Origin: Datnioides undecimradiatus
Taxonomy: Eukaryota; Chordata; Actinopteri; Lobotiformes; Datnioididae
Assembly (NCBI GenBank): GCA_008933995.1
Contig: WARS01000030.1
Location: 1,939,501-2,003,500, forward strand
Length of the DNA stretch: 64,000 nt
Direction of reading: 5' to 3'
Part shown: piece after piece, positions 47,256 to 58,939 of the stretch
Layout: each line of letters starts with the position of its first letter
Numbering within the stretch: position 1 is the stretch's first letter
The notes under the pieces: generated by a model
Databases searched by the model: none
What the model was told of the DNA's origin: nothing
Seen by the model: the letters and a program-made list of their open reading frames with translations, nothing else
Made by a program: the position numbers and the translations under genes

Positions 47256-48870
47256 TTCATCCACGAAATTATGTCTGATTTGTATCAGTCACTATGTATA
47301 AACTAATGCTGAAATAATGGTATTTAATTGGTGTATTTTATAAAATTTGCCAGTTTCTGTTAATCACAGGATCAAAAACTTAAGACTTACCTGATGATGT
47401 TATGATTAAAAATGTGTTTCAGGCCTTGCCCTTGAGTGATGACTGTGAAGATCTAATCAGAACAGGTTCACACGCAGCAGATGAGGGGGTAACAGAGTAA
47501 TATGCACATTAAATTTGTTGTAAGATATCATTTCACACTGGGCTATATGACACGTAGTTCTGTTTTTTTTAATGTGTTTATCCCATCTTTTATTTCCTCT
47601 TCTGCAGACCACATCTCCATCTGAGTATCTTCATATATTCAAATCCTGGTGGCACCATCGACCAGGTGGGCTCCTTTACCAACCACACTTGCAAATTGAT
47701 TGTTGTTGCATGTTGTTGTTGAAACGGTTTTCTAAAAGTTACTACTGTGTCTTCAGGATTTGCATCTCACTGATCAACACAGAGGTAAAGGGTGCAGAAT
47801 CCATTCACGCTTCAGCACTTGCGATGTTGAGAAAAGGCTTTACCCGCTATTTAAATTGTTTGCAAACATTATATCTGACTGGAGCATGATATGCATAATA
47901 GTAATGAATTTATTTTTTCAACATTGTGTTTGAGTCATCTGTTTTAAAAATCCCGTTCAACCGTCTGCCTCCCTAGTACAGTTCTCTTTGTCCTCTCATC
48001 AGCTTTGGAGGTTTATCCTGATCTATGCAATCTCTCTGTGGTGCCACATTTTCTCCACTTATTGATGATGGTTTTGACCACCTTCCATGTTATATATTTC
48101 TATCTCAATGTTGTTAAATGCTTGAACTTACAACTGATGTTGTAACTAACAATGATAAATTCATTTTTTTATACTTAAGTTTTTTATGCATTTGTGTGAG
48201 ATAATGGAATGTATTGAATTGCAGGACATAAATTATTAAACTTTCCTTGGGTTTTTGTTGTCTTTCATTTATAGTAGCTATATCTACAATGGGCATAAAA
48301 GTACTAGCTACATAAATATGTACAATGTAACATGCTTAAATGGCAATCCAGCATCACCTACACAACAAAGCAGGGACACCAGCATGAAGGTGATTGACCA
48401 GCATCATTACAGAGACCTTGCTGGTGGACCAGCTTCATGTGCTGGGCAACTAGACAGATATGATTGTTGAGATGTTACAAATTATATAATATATAATTAT
48501 ACAAATTATTTTTACTGCAGTCAACTGCTTGTTTGAGTGTATATAAATGGTGTTTGTCCTGCTGCCTGCCAGAGCAACAACTGACATGGTTGAGATTATA
48601 TATTCTCTTATAGACACATTATACATTACAAATTATATAATATATAGTTATACAAATTATTTTTACTGCAGTCAACTGTGTGTTTGAGTGTATATAAATG
48701 GTGTTGGTCTGTGACTCATGAGATAAAGGACATTTTTTTAATATATTATATATATCCTGTTTTACAGGATTTATTGGGTCCTGAAGGAAACATTTCAATC
48801 ATTATTTCTTCTCTGGCCTCTCAGCTCCCTCAGCCAAACCGCACTGTCTGATTACATTTCTTGTAAAATG
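47256..48870. other. AT-rich DNA, no recognised gene
   Basis: A 105-codon frame at 47572-47889 has no domain. The minus strand has a consensus donor (cag/gtaagt) at about 47393 ending a 62-base open stretch to 47454, possibly an orphan exon. A ~60-base segment (cctgaaggaaacattt ... ctggcctctc) at 48780-48836 recurs at 49437-49498. Nothing else is assignable. Confidence 0.4.
48477..48706. repeat. Direct repeat pair of ~79 bp
   Basis: The segment acaaattatataatatata ... gagtgtatataaatggtg occurs at 48477-48555 and, with few differences, at 48628-48706. Spacing is 151 bases and the orientation is the same. Confidence 0.85.
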
Positions 48871-48874
48871 TATG

Positions 48875-49191
48875 TGTGGTAGGGGGGTGTGGTTCAGCAT
48901 CAGCTGTGGGAGAGGGACGGGGAGTGGCTCACGGATGCGTCTCTGGCCACAGGTGTGAGTAATCGGACTGAATTGCTTCCTCTGCCTGCAGTAGCGGCTG
49001 GGTCGGGTGATAAAGACTCGCTCCCGGGAAAGGAGGGGGGGAGGATATCGGCATCGCGGTCGAGCGGGACCAGAGTGCGTGGATGCCGTGCTTTTCATTG
49101 AAGAAAATAAAAACCAGTTTGTACACCCGTGATTACCTGCCTGCTCGTGTGTGTATGTGTGTGTGGCTCCCGAGGAGAACCCAGTACTACA
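48875..49191 (+). mobile_element. Solo LTR, 317 bp, with 5-bp target duplication
   Basis: It starts TGTGGTAG and ends GTACTACA, with the direct repeat gtatg immediately outside both ends (48870-48874 and 49192-49196). An AATAAA lies near 49107, followed by a GT-rich stretch, as in an LTR R/U5 region. No internal retroelement sequence is adjacent, so it is a solo LTR from LTR-LTR recombination. The frames inside it (48889-49101 and overlapping) are not genes. Confidence 0.8.
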
Positions 49192-49196
49192 GTATG

Positions 49197-49834
49197 CAAA
49201 TGCATTATTTTAAAATTACAATATGTATTTAAGGCAAATTTACATATTAATGATGAAAGCCATTATTATTATTATTAAACAGGAAAACTAACAGTGAAAT
49301 ATAACTCCACTAAACTATAGAAACTAATATACAAAAAGTGAAATAGTGACACCAAATGGGAAAATACAATAATGCACAGAGTTGACTGACTTATAACAGA
49401 AACATAAATTATAACTTTAACAAAGGAGAACACATACCTGAAGGAAACATTTTAATACATTATTTCTCCTCTGGCCTCTCTCCTCCATACCTCAGCCGCT
49501 TAAACAAGCAATATAACAAAGTTTATATTCGGGAAAAGTATGTTGCAAAATCTGCTACATGGACACGTGACACCGATTGGAACCAGAACACAAATCAGGC
49601 CAAATTTTTAATGAAATATTTAATGAAGTGCATTTTCAACTCTGTTACAGATTGATGGATTAGGAAGTTGAAAGGTGTTAACATGTTTTATGAAAATTGT
49701 ACTCTCTAGTTGTAGTTAGGGATATGTGATGTGATGGTAGATAGATCTGTTTTTTCTTTCCCCCCACAGTGCCTCTAGTATCCTTTTGTTTGTGGCATAG
49801 TGACAGTGGTATTAAATGGAAATGAATGTTAAAA
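49197..49834. other. AT-rich DNA, no recognised gene
   Basis: Holds a short (ATT)n run at about 49264 and the second copy of the ~60-base segment at 49437-49498. No coding evidence. Confidence 0.4.
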
Positions 49835-50695
49835 GTCTGCTTCCCAAACCCAAACTGGCAGCTGGTTCCACAAGAGAGGTGCCTGATAGCTAAAGGCTCA
49901 GCCTCCCACTCTATTTTTGGAAATTCTGGCAACCAGAAGCAAACCTGGGAGTAAAGCGATCTGTTGGGGTAATGTAGAATAAGCATGTCATTGTTATACA
50001 ATTTAGCTTGGCCATTAAGGGCCTTGTAAGTAAGGAGAAGTATTTTAAAATCTATTCAGGACTTTATGGGGAGCCAATGAAGAAAAGCTAATACAGGAGA
50101 AATATGATCTCTCTTGCTAATTCCTGTCGGTACTGTCGCTGCAGCATTTTGAATCAGTTGCAGGCTTTTCAGCAGGTTAACTGGACATCCTTATAATAAG
50201 GAATTACAGTTGTCCAGCCTTGAAGTAACAAATGTATGGACTAGTTTTTGGGCATCACTTTGAGAAAGGATGTTCCTATTCTTGGCAATATTCCTAGTGA
50301 CTTGTCTAATATGTGAGTGAAAGGACATATCCTGGTCAAACATAACTCCAAGGTTCCCCACGGTTGAACTGGAGGCCAAGGTAATGCCATCCTGAGTACC
50401 TATATGGTCAGATAACCTGTTTCTGAGGTATTTAGGACCAAACACAATAACCTCAGGTTTGTCTGTGTCTAGGTGTAAAAAGCTCATCCATGCCTTCATG
50501 TCTTTAAGACATGTCTAAAGACTGACTTTAGATCTTCAGATCTGTTTCATCTGACCTCATAGATAAAGATAGCTGTTTATCATCAGCATAGCAATGGAAC
50601 TTTATGCTGTTCTTCCTAATAATGTTGCCTAGGGGAAGCATGTATAAAGTGAACAGTAATGGTCCAACATCCATGAATAACTCTTGTGTGCGTGG
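49835..50695 (-). mobile_element. L2-type LINE ORF2 3' part
   Basis: On the minus strand from 50695 the reading is [19 protein letters not shown], then [15 protein letters not shown] with the catalytic YADD at about 50579-50591. It continues as KPEVIVFGPKYLRNRLSDHI, ASSSTVGNLGVMFDQDMSF and NILSQSDAQKLVHTFVTSRL, with further decayed blocks to 49840. This is the C-terminal half of reverse transcriptase plus the downstream region of a very common fish LINE. It has several frame breaks and no endonuclease. Confidence 0.8.
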
Positions 50696-51029
50696 AGGAG
50701 TCTCTCTAAACTAACTCTAACTAACTCTAAACTAACTAAATACCCTTACCACAAAGTAAAAATCCTGTACATAAGTAAATAAATAATAATAATAATAGTA
50801 ATAAATTATAAATACAACAATCAACATCAAACAATTTAAATAACCACACCGTTTGCACACAATAACTCTATACATAAGCTACATTTACACTATGCAATAA
50901 CTATATACAAAAACTAAATAAAATAACTATTTACAAAAGCGATATAAAATACCTATATACAACTGTATGCAAAACTATGTAGACATCTAGTGGTGCTGCA
51001 TCCACTAGAGTGATAAACTATGCCACTAC
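50696..51029. other. AT-rich spacer between LINE and hAT
   Basis: Simple words such as ctaactctaaact and aataataataatag. I expected the left terminal repeat of the hAT element here and did not find a caggggtg-type end. Confidence 0.4.
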
Positions 51030-53290
51030 CTACTCAACCTCACCTCTCCCAGCAAAGTCATCTATGACATCATCATATGACAATTCACTGGAGACCACAT
51101 GATTTATGCTTATTATTGAAAGTCCACAAAGACGAGTTTGCATCATGGTAGACCTCAGGTAAGTTTTAATGAGTTTAAGCTCAGAAAAGCTTCTTTCAGC
51201 AGCAGCCACTGTGACAGGGAGAGTTGCAAAGATTCTTAGAGCAACCCACATGTTGGGATAAATTTCTGTCAGTTTCCTCTCATGCAGGAAAGTCAACAGA
51301 TCCATGTTGGTCATATTTTTTGATGGCAGAGGGGGAAAATTGTACATTTCCATTGCAAGTTCAGTGCCATCAATGTCTGTCTGGCTGTCATGGGTCAGAG
51401 CCGTGCTCAAGGTTTGACAATGTTTTAAAACCTCTTCTTTTTTATGTTAGGGAAGTTGAGGAGCACTCCAAATTTGTCTTTTACCTCTCCAAGGTTCTGA
51501 AATTTCTCATCAATAGAGGAGATGGCTGTATCCACAAGCACATTGAAAAATGTAGTTTCCATCCTCAATGGGCTCATCTTGAGACTCATAGCCAAAGTGC
51601 GTTTTTGTAGTTCTCAGCCACTTTTGTTTTAGCTCAGCCTCTGTATTCATTTCATTACACATTGCCTTTGCAGTTGTCTGTGTGTCAGAAAAGCCACTGT
51701 TTCTGTAGGACATGAGGGCATCTCTGGCTTTCTTCAGCAAGTCAACTGCCACATCTAGCTGCATGGAGTGACTGCATGAGTTTACTCACATGCTGGATCT
51801 TGCTGAGAACTTTATACCAAATAGCTGTACAAATGTAAAAGTGGTAAGATCCAATCTCCTCAGCCAAAGACTGGGCCTCAACTCTCACCACAGAGTTTGC
51901 AGTTGTTTCCCTCACCTCAAGAAGAGCCTCTCTGACTTGCCTAGCCGGATATCTTACAATCAATACTTCTTATCTTACTTTCCCATGTTTCAGGAGCATA
52001 TCCCACCTATGGTTGGAGGCTGAAAAGAGCTTGAATAACTTTGTTAAATACCCAAAGTAGCCAAAGGCATCTGGGGAGCTTTTCACAGCATCACCTACTA
52101 CCAGATTTAAGGTGGGCACCACCTGGGACAAAAAAAAGTTCTTGTGTTTACCTGAAGCAACCTTGCCTGAACACCTTTATTTTTGCCCTTCATGTTTGCA
52201 CCATTGTCATAGGACTGGCCTCTGCAGTCCTCAAAGGGGATGTTAAGCTCCTCTAGCCTTTTTAGGATGAGGGATGACAAACCTTCCTCTGTTGACTCCT
52301 CTGCAACGAGAAAGCCTAAGAAATGCTCTTTAACTTGAGGTATGTCTCCTAGTGTCACTATCCTGATTATGACAGAGAGCTGTTCCTTATGACTCAGATC
52401 AGGTGTGCAATCTAAAATGATGGAAAAATATTTGGATGTCTTGATCTCTTTCACAATGGCTTCTAGTATTTGAACTGATGGAGTCTATCAGTTCATTTTG
52501 TATATTTTTGCCCAGATAATGGAAGTGACTGCCAGCTTCACTTTCCACCCTGCTGACATGCTTCTTCATCACTGGATCAAATTTGGCCATGAGCTCCACC
52601 TCTTTTAGGAAATTGCCATTGTCTGGTTTGTTTAATGTGTCTGTGGACCCCCTAAAAGCCAGGTTTCTCTCAGCTAAGGACTGAATTATTGCCACCAATC
52701 GATGTAAAACTTCATGCCACCTTTTTCTCTCAGCCTTAACAAGTGCCATCTCCTGTTTATCTACTGTCAACCCTTTTGCTAAATGGACCTCCATGTCTTT
52801 CCATGTTGCCATGTTAGCATTGGGCTCCTGGCTATCCTCATGGACCTTGAACAAGTGGGTTGCATTTTTCCAGTCCTTTAGTCCTTCCCTATTCAATTTG
52901 TAATCTCTTTTTGAAAACATTTTGTAGCAGAAGCAGTGCAAGCTATCATCCTACAGTACATAGAGTACATGAGCCAGCTTCTCCTGATTTTTTTCCCCAT
53001 TGACTAAGAATCTGGTAAACTATTCATGTTTCCTTCGTCTGTCCTTTTGTTTTGGAAATGTGAAGCTGTTTTGAACTTGAAATGGACCTCTGTGAACTAA
53101 CTCTCTTTGTACTTGATCAGTTAGAGAAGATGGCCAGTCAGCACAGTCCAATGGTGCAGCCTTTGTTCCTGATGCTGCATCCCTGGGCTCTTCTGAGGTG
53201 GAGGGGACAGAAGGAGTACTTGAGGCTGCTGAAGTTGTGATATCCGTTGATGGCCAAACATTTGCAGAGGCTGGATTTGAATATCTCAAA
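51030..53290 (-). pseudogene. hAT transposase, ZMYM1-like/DUF4371 type, decayed
   Basis: Blocks on the minus strand, in order: an N-terminal Ser/Pro-rich tail leading to TDQVQRELVHRGPFQVQNSF (53289-53020), the lead-in to a TTF-type zinc finger. Then CFCYKMFSKRD and KKHVSRVESEAGSHFHYLG (52941-52399). Then KYFSIILDCTPDLSHKEQLS and FEDCRGQSYDNGANMKGKN (52454-52107), the RNase H-like core with its aspartates. Finally LLTFLHERKLTEIYPNMWVA and TVAAAERSFSELKLIKTYLR (51410-51030), the hAT C-terminal dimerisation region. Frameshifts separate the blocks, so no protein is made. Transposase-derived, not a host ZMYM gene. Confidence 0.85.
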
Positions 53291-53429
53291 AGTGCGTCTG
53301 AAGAGAGAAGAGGAATGTTACAGCTATTATATAAAAATGATGATTCCTAGAAAAAAATGAAAAACATAATAGATACATGTTGTCTACTATGCATGTATAA
53401 TATACAATGTATTTTTTTCTGATATGCAT

Positions 53430-53500
53430 ATTAGATTAGATACAACTTTATTGTCATTACAGTGAAATGTTGATTAGCAGATGCAAAGAAGCAGTAAACT
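53430..53500 (-). mobile_element. LINE 3' tail
   Basis: Minus-strand cactgtaatgacaataaagttgtatc with an ATCTAAT-type tail is the terminus of a CR1/L2-group LINE. It is only about 70 bases long and lies inside the hAT element upstream of its coding part. Confidence 0.5.
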
Positions 53501-53799
53501 GAAGTTTAATATGGCACGTGGGAATGCTCTTTACAAAACACTTCAAATTAGTTGAAAATTCTGAGGAAGAAAATTGGTGCAATTTCAAGAACACAATGCC
53601 TTAGTGATTGGAACTTAAACTTTGTCTCATATCGATCTACTATCTACTCTATCTACAAAGGCATACAACTTTAAGTCACAGCCTATCTGTGATTGAACAA
53701 AATACTCTGCTTAACATAATTGCTATTGCGACACCCAGTGGACACATTTAGAACAGCTGTTTCTTTCATTGAAAAATCGCAGCTAATTTAAACTTCAAA

Positions 53800-53871
53800 T
53801 CATCTCGCGGGCCGGATTAAACCCGTTTGCGGGCCTGATCTGGCCCGCGGGCCGTAAGTTTGACACCCCTG
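53800..53871 (-). repeat. hAT terminal inverted repeat and subterminal GC-rich end
   Basis: The minus strand begins caggggtgtcaaacttac at 53871, the classic hAT (Charlie-like) end, followed by ggcccgcgggcc-rich DNA. It marks the 5' end of the hAT element coding at 51030-53290. The matching left end was not found. Confidence 0.8.
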
Positions 53872-53879
53872 ACCTAGAC

Positions 53880-54270
53880 AGTCAGCGGTAGAATGACGAC
53901 ATGCGGCTAAACATGTCTTCCGTAGTCAAATTAGACGAGGGTCCAGAAAACTACCCAATATTGTTTTGGCAAAGTTACACACCGATTCCACATGGTGACG
54001 TCCGATTGCCCTAAACATGTCACACAACACATGTCATTACCACCAACATGAATAATTTTACCAAATCTACGCTTATCCTGTGCTAGCAGTTTAAAACAGG
54101 ATCATCGCCTGCTCTGGCCCCAGGTATGCATTTAAATGTAGCCAGCGGAGCTTCTCACTTCACATTTTGCAAAATGTACAGTCAGGTAATCGTGCTGTCA
54201 AAATATAACCCTGGGGTCCCCAGGAACACATTTTTAAACATTTATCTTTAATGAACTTCTTTTAACCCTT
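53880..54270 (-). pseudogene. Decayed LINE ORF1-like segment with esterase-like motif
   Basis: The minus strand reads RRFGKIIHVGGNDM, then after a frame break HHVESVCNFAKTILGSFLDP. This resembles the SGNH-esterase-like region (H-x-G-x-N-D) in ORF1 of fish CR1/L2 LINEs. It is broken by frameshifts and stops. It may be the 5' part of the LINE whose 3' part lies at 49835-50695, with the hAT inserted between, but most of ORF2 would be missing. Confidence 0.4.
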
Positions 54271-54276
54271 ACATAC

Positions 54277-54664
54277 TGTCATGGTTTTGAGTTCTGTCAT
54301 GGTTTTGAGTTGTTTCATGTTTTATTTTGAAGAGTCGTCTCCCTGGTGTGTGTAGTCTGCTTGTTTCTTTACCTTTGATTGGCCTATTGATTTCACCTGT
54401 CCCTCGTTTTGTTGCCCTCCCCTACCTATTTAAGTTTTGCCATTTGCCTTTGTCCTGGTCGTTGCATTAGTTGTAGATGAGTTTTGTTAGACCCCATGTT
54501 TTGCCAAGTTTTCATAGTCATAGTCAAAGAGATTTTGGATTTCTGGTTTTTTTGGTTTTTGACCCCACGTGTAAGCCTTTAATAAACTTTTTCTGCAAGA
54601 TCTTTGTGCATCCCTGTGCCTGCCTGCGTCTGGGTCCAGCTCACCCCAAAGCCCAGCCGTGACA
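54277..54664 (+). mobile_element. Solo LTR, 388 bp, with 5-bp target duplication
   Basis: It starts TGTCATGG and ends CCGTGACA, with the direct repeat catac on both sides (54272-54276 and 54665-54669). Inside are a tatttaag box near 54428, AATAAA near 54581, and a doubled tgtcatggttttgagtt at its start. No internal retroelement domain is adjacent. Frames over it are artefacts. Confidence 0.85.
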
Positions 54665-54669
54665 CATAC

Positions 54670-55506
54670 TGTGTTCATATTTAATGCCTTCATAGTATAG
54701 TCAGGGTCAATTTTGACCCAGACCAGAAATTCCCTCATAGTAAGTGTCTATACCAAATTTTAAACTACAGATCTATTTAGAATGTCTAAATAGCCTATGT
54801 CTAATAAATGTATGATTAGTCCTTAATAAATGTTTCAGAGAGCAGGGAGTGCATTTTATAAGTTTTACAACATTCATTTTTGGAGAAACAACTATTACAC
54901 GTTACCATATCCTGTTTTACATGAGACATAAAAACATAAGCCATATTGATTTAATTTCTATTTATTCCAAAATGAACTCTTCCACCTTCTTAACCTGGAT
55001 TTTTATATGTAGCCCACCCACTCAATTCTATAGCTCCTATTTTTAACCTTATAGTTTAGTCATATCGACATAGCAAGGTTTAAATTAAAACTTTAAATTT
55101 TAAACAAGCTGAACACATTTATTTAAAACAAAAAAATTAACAAAAAAATAAAATTAATTTGTTCCTCAGTCTACGGTACCATACACACGTTGGCGTGTAT
55201 ACGTTGAAAAACGATGTATATCTCTATTAATGATAACAGACTTCACACTGGTAATATCTGACCCAGGTCATGTTTCTATACATACAATTTTATTACATTA
55301 AAACAAACAAAATTAGTAGGGTACTACTACATTCAACGTTAAAACCTCTTACAGACTTTATGTTACCTCCATCTTTCATTCCGGTTATGATTTACCTGTG
55401 AAAAGATTAACAAAAGCACATTAGTCCTGGTCCTTAGCGTCTGTGTTGCTCTGAATTACTAGAGCTGTCCCACTCCATTAGTGATCGGCTTCAGCTTTCA
55501 ATACAT
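54670..55506. other. AT-rich DNA, no recognised gene
   Basis: Short frames (54849-55046) have no domain. It forms the left flank of the LTR retrotransposon. Confidence 0.4.
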
Positions 55507-55820
55507 TGTTACAGCCTGGCTCAACAACTGTAACAAATTGGGGAAGACAAGTGCTGTAGCAACCAAAAATAATTTATTTCAACCAAAAATCCAACAGCCA
55601 AACCAGAACACATGAAAAACGTCAGCCATCCCCTGCTGGGCTGGGAGATGGAATCTTCCCCCCGGAGTAAGCGAGAGAGAGAGAGAATGCAGGGTAAACG
55701 AGGTATATATCCGGGGAGCACACCGGGCCCAGGTGTAGCTCATACCCCAGACGATCCCTCCATTCAGCACCTGCAGAAGAACCCTAAACAGGGACACCTA
55801 GTGTCCAGGAGGGGTCGTCA
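55507..55820 (-). repeat. 3' LTR, 314 bp
   Basis: In plus orientation it starts tgttacagcctggctcaac and ends ggaggggtcgtca. It matches the other LTR closely but holds an extra ~75 bases (55715-55789) that the 5' LTR lacks. Confidence 0.9.
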
Positions 55821-55840
55821 CCCCCCCCCCCCCAAAAGAG
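55821..55840 (-). other. Polypurine tract
   Basis: On the minus strand ctcttttgggggg runs directly into the LTR start tgacgacc. Position and composition fit the primer for plus-strand DNA synthesis. Confidence 0.65.
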
Positions 55841-56110
55841 GGGTTCCCGTTGGGCAGCCCAGACGGCACTACTGAAAATCAAACATTAGTAAATTTCTCT
55901 TCTTTAAATAAACGTATGCAAACATCCTAGCTTTCACCAATTTTGTCTTGAATTTATAACTATACTCACCAATTCTGGAGTGACCTTACCAAACAGCCAA
56001 CCTCTGCCCTGCAACCCAGCAACCCCTGGCGCCTGGAGAAGCAAATTTAAGAGTGACAGTGGCAGTGTAAGCCCCGGACAGGTAACCAGAAAAGTGAGCA
56101 CCATTTCAAA

Positions 56111-56860
56111 TTAAGGTGATCTTGACAAAGCATCAGCCACCATATTAACCGAGCCTTTAGTGTGGCGGATGTCCAAACAGTATGACTGCAAAAACAAAAA
56201 CCAACGCATCAGTCTGCGGTTTGGACAACACAAGGAATGGAGAAATGTGATGGGATTATGGTCTGTGAAGACCAACAGAGGAACACTTGAGTCAACATAT
56301 ACATCAAAATGCTGTAAAGTCCACACAAGTGCAAGAGTTTCCTTCTCTATGACCGAGTAGTTCAACTGATAAGTGTTAAACTTCTTTGAGAAGAAACTCA
56401 CAGGATGCTCAACACTCAACACTTCTTATCAGCCTGTAACAGTACAGCACCTGCATCACTGGCATCCACCTGCAGCATGAACGGACGGTCCAGACAAGGA
56501 GCTACGAGGACTGGAGGTGAACACAGGACAGTTTTAATATTTTCAAAGGCTTGCTGGCATAAGGCTGACCAGACATATTTCACTCTTTTTCAACAGATTA
56601 AAGGAGCTACCACAGTTGCAAAGTTCTTACAGAACTCGCGGTAGTAACCTACCAGACCCAAGAAACACGAGCTCTTTCTTAGTTGTGGGCACTGGATACT
56701 GCTCAATAGCCGTAACCTTCGCTCGCAGTGGTCGCACCTGCCCTTGCCACACTACCTTCCCAAGGTAGGTAACGGTAGCTTTCACAAACACTTTGCCAAG
56801 TTCACCATCAGGCGCGCATCCCGTAGTCTGCCAAACAGTCCCCTAATGCGGTGGACATGA
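56111..56860 (-). pseudogene. RNase H domain of the Gmr1-like element
   Basis: The C-terminal half is open from 56422 to 56111: HPVSFFSKKFNTYQLNYSVI, then EKETLALVWTLQHFDVYVD, LLVFTDHNPITFLHSL and KGSVNMVADALSRSP. These are the standard Ty3/Gypsy RNase H blocks, with the aspartate of TDHNP and the final VADALSR motif. The N-terminal part (56860-56430) is broken by frame changes. Nothing coding follows before the polypurine tract, so RNase H is the last domain. Confidence 0.85.
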
Positions 56861-57560
56861 TCCTTCCAGGTGTTACTGTAAATTATCACATCATCCAAAT
56901 ACACCGCACAGCCCTCCAGACCAGACAACCATATTCATGAGTTGTTGAAATGTCGCTGGTGCATTTCGCAGTCCAAAACTCATTACAGAGTAGGAAAAGA
57001 GCCCAAAAGGAGTTATAAAAGATGAAACCTCCTTAGCCCTCTTGGTCAGTGGAACTTGCCAATACCCTTTAAGTAAATCAAATTTACTGGCAAACTTAGC
57101 TGAACCAACCTGGTCCACACAATCCTCCATACGTGGCAGGGGATAAGCATCAGGTTTTGTTACTGCGTTTACCTTACGGTAATCTGTGCAAAACCTGGGA
57201 CTTTTATCTGCCTTATCCACAAGCAAACACGGAGAGGCCCAGCCCAAAGATGAAGGTTCTGCTATGTTATTGTCAAGCATGTACTTGATTTCTTGTTCCA
57301 TTACTTTGCATTTTTCCTGTGACACTCTGTAAAAACGCTGACGGATCGGCTGCGCATCACCCATGTCAAAGTCATGTTCTAACAAATGAGTTCTAGTCAG
57401 AATGTCATTAAACAAACAGATAGTCATGCACAAGAGCAGTCAACTCACTGCACTGTTCCTCGGATAAGTGTCCAAACAGAGATTTTAAGTCACCCAGGGT
57501 TTCAGAGTTCTTTAACCGGCCCTGCAATCTACTCATCAGGCGGGACCACCCCATCATTCT
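56861..57560 (-). pseudogene. Reverse transcriptase domain of the Gmr1-like element
   Basis: The open block at 57433-56891 reads HDFDMGDAQPIRQRFYRVS, then PCLLVDKADKSPRFCTDYRK, PLPRMEDCVDQVGSAKFASK, FDLLKGYWQVPLT and FGLRNAPATFQQLMN. A frame change then leads to CAVYLDDVIIYSNTW with the catalytic YLDD at 56890-56901. All RT core motifs are recognisable, including the first aspartate in KFDLLKGYWQ. It follows integrase, which is the key feature for classification. Confidence 0.9.
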
Positions 57561-57679
57561 CCTGCACAGATGAGTTAACTGACAATTGGGTTCCTACTGA
57601 CTCTACAGCTAACACAGGATTAATCTCTGGTTGGGGCCTTTCTCCTGGTTCAGGAGATGGTGATGTCCTACTCAGGTAA

Positions 57680-58800
57680 GGTTTAAGTAGATTAATATGG
57701 CAAAGTTGAGTTTTTCCTTTTACGCTCTGGTGTCGCCAACAGGTAATTTTGCTCTGAAACTTTGCGCAACACTGTAAAAGGACCATGAAATCTTGCCTGA
57801 AATGGGGAAGTAACAAGGGGCAATATAGCCAGAACCTGGTCACCTGGCCTGAACTGGCGAACTTCAGTGTTACGGTCATACAGGTACTTCATCTTTACCT
57901 GTGAAGAGGCCAACTTTCCCTTTGCCCTCTCCCCAGCGACATATAAACGATGCCGAAAACCATTTACATAATTATCAGATTTTTGGGAGGTTCAGACTGT
58001 GCCACTGGGTCATACAACAAAGAAAGCGGCCCACGGACCGTATATCCAGACACCAGATCATTTGGACTAAAACCAGTACTTTCTTATACCACTTCCCTGG
58101 CAGCTAACAGCAACCACAGCAGCCCTTCTTCCCAGTCCTGATTTAATTCAGCACAGTATCCCTGCAACAGAGACTTAAGGGTTTGGTGAAACCTCTCCAA
58201 CGCCCCTTGACTCTGAGCATGATATGCAGAGGCCCTGTTATGCTTCACCCAGAGTTACTTCAAAACTTGAGCAAACAGGTGTGATGAAAAGTTGGAGCCC
58301 TGATCATTTTGAATAACCTTAGGAATGCCAAATACTGAAATGAACTGTCAGTGCCCTAACCACAGACTTTGCAGTAATGGCACGCAACGGATATGCAGCT
58401 GGATAACGTATGCTTTGACACATCACCGTGAGCAAATAATTACTCCCAGACTTTGAACGAGGTAAGGGACCAACACAGTCAATTATGAGATGCTCAAATG
58501 GCTGGGCAATTGCTGGAATAGGAAACAGAGGAGCTGGTTTAATGGTCTGATTGGGCTTCCCTGTCACCTGACAAATGACATGTCTGGATGTAACTCGACA
58601 TGTCCCTCTTCATCCTAGGCCAAAAAAAAAAAAAATACTTAAGATAGTTGTATGTCTTATGGACCCCTAAATGCCCCGATTGATCATGTGAAGTCCTCAC
58701 CACTTCTTCCCGAAATTTAAAATGGAACCACAACCTGGAAAACAGGACTCCCCACAAAGTTGTCCCATTGTGGCACCCATTTCCTCACCAACAAGTCACC
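57680..58800 (-). pseudogene. Integrase domain of the Gmr1-like element
   Basis: A zinc-binding part reads HDQSGHLGVHKTYNYL and FFWPRMKRDMSSYIQTCHL (58757-58600). The catalytic core starts with EHLIIDCVGPLPRSKSGSNY, then TVMCQSIRYPAAYPLRAIT (58567-58319). Decayed GALERFHQTLKSLL-like and WLLLAAREVV-like blocks follow at 58200-58060. The C-terminal part reads KMKYLYDRNTEVRQFRPGDQ and FQARFHGPFTVLRKVSEQNY (57913-57692), with HINLLKPYLSR at its end. Stops and frame changes lie between blocks. It lies between protease and RT. Confidence 0.88.
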
Positions 58801-58939
58801 CTGCAACAAAACCATTAGCAGCACTCTTCCCATCAACATTTGAAATCACTTTTTCCAGACAACCCACTAAGAGTAGGATCAGTCCATTGCTCTTCTACCA
58901 GATTACTGCGGAAAATAGACAAAAGAGAGTCAGGAACAG

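Noticed and set aside
47393-47454. Orphan minus-strand exon with a cag/gtaagt donor
   Set aside because: Good donor but ordinary acceptor, 20 codons only, and no partner exon that I can join.
51030-53290. Host ZMYM1-like gene
   Set aside because: A hAT terminal repeat lies at 53871, the frame is broken in several places, and no introns explain the breaks; transposase relic is the simpler reading.
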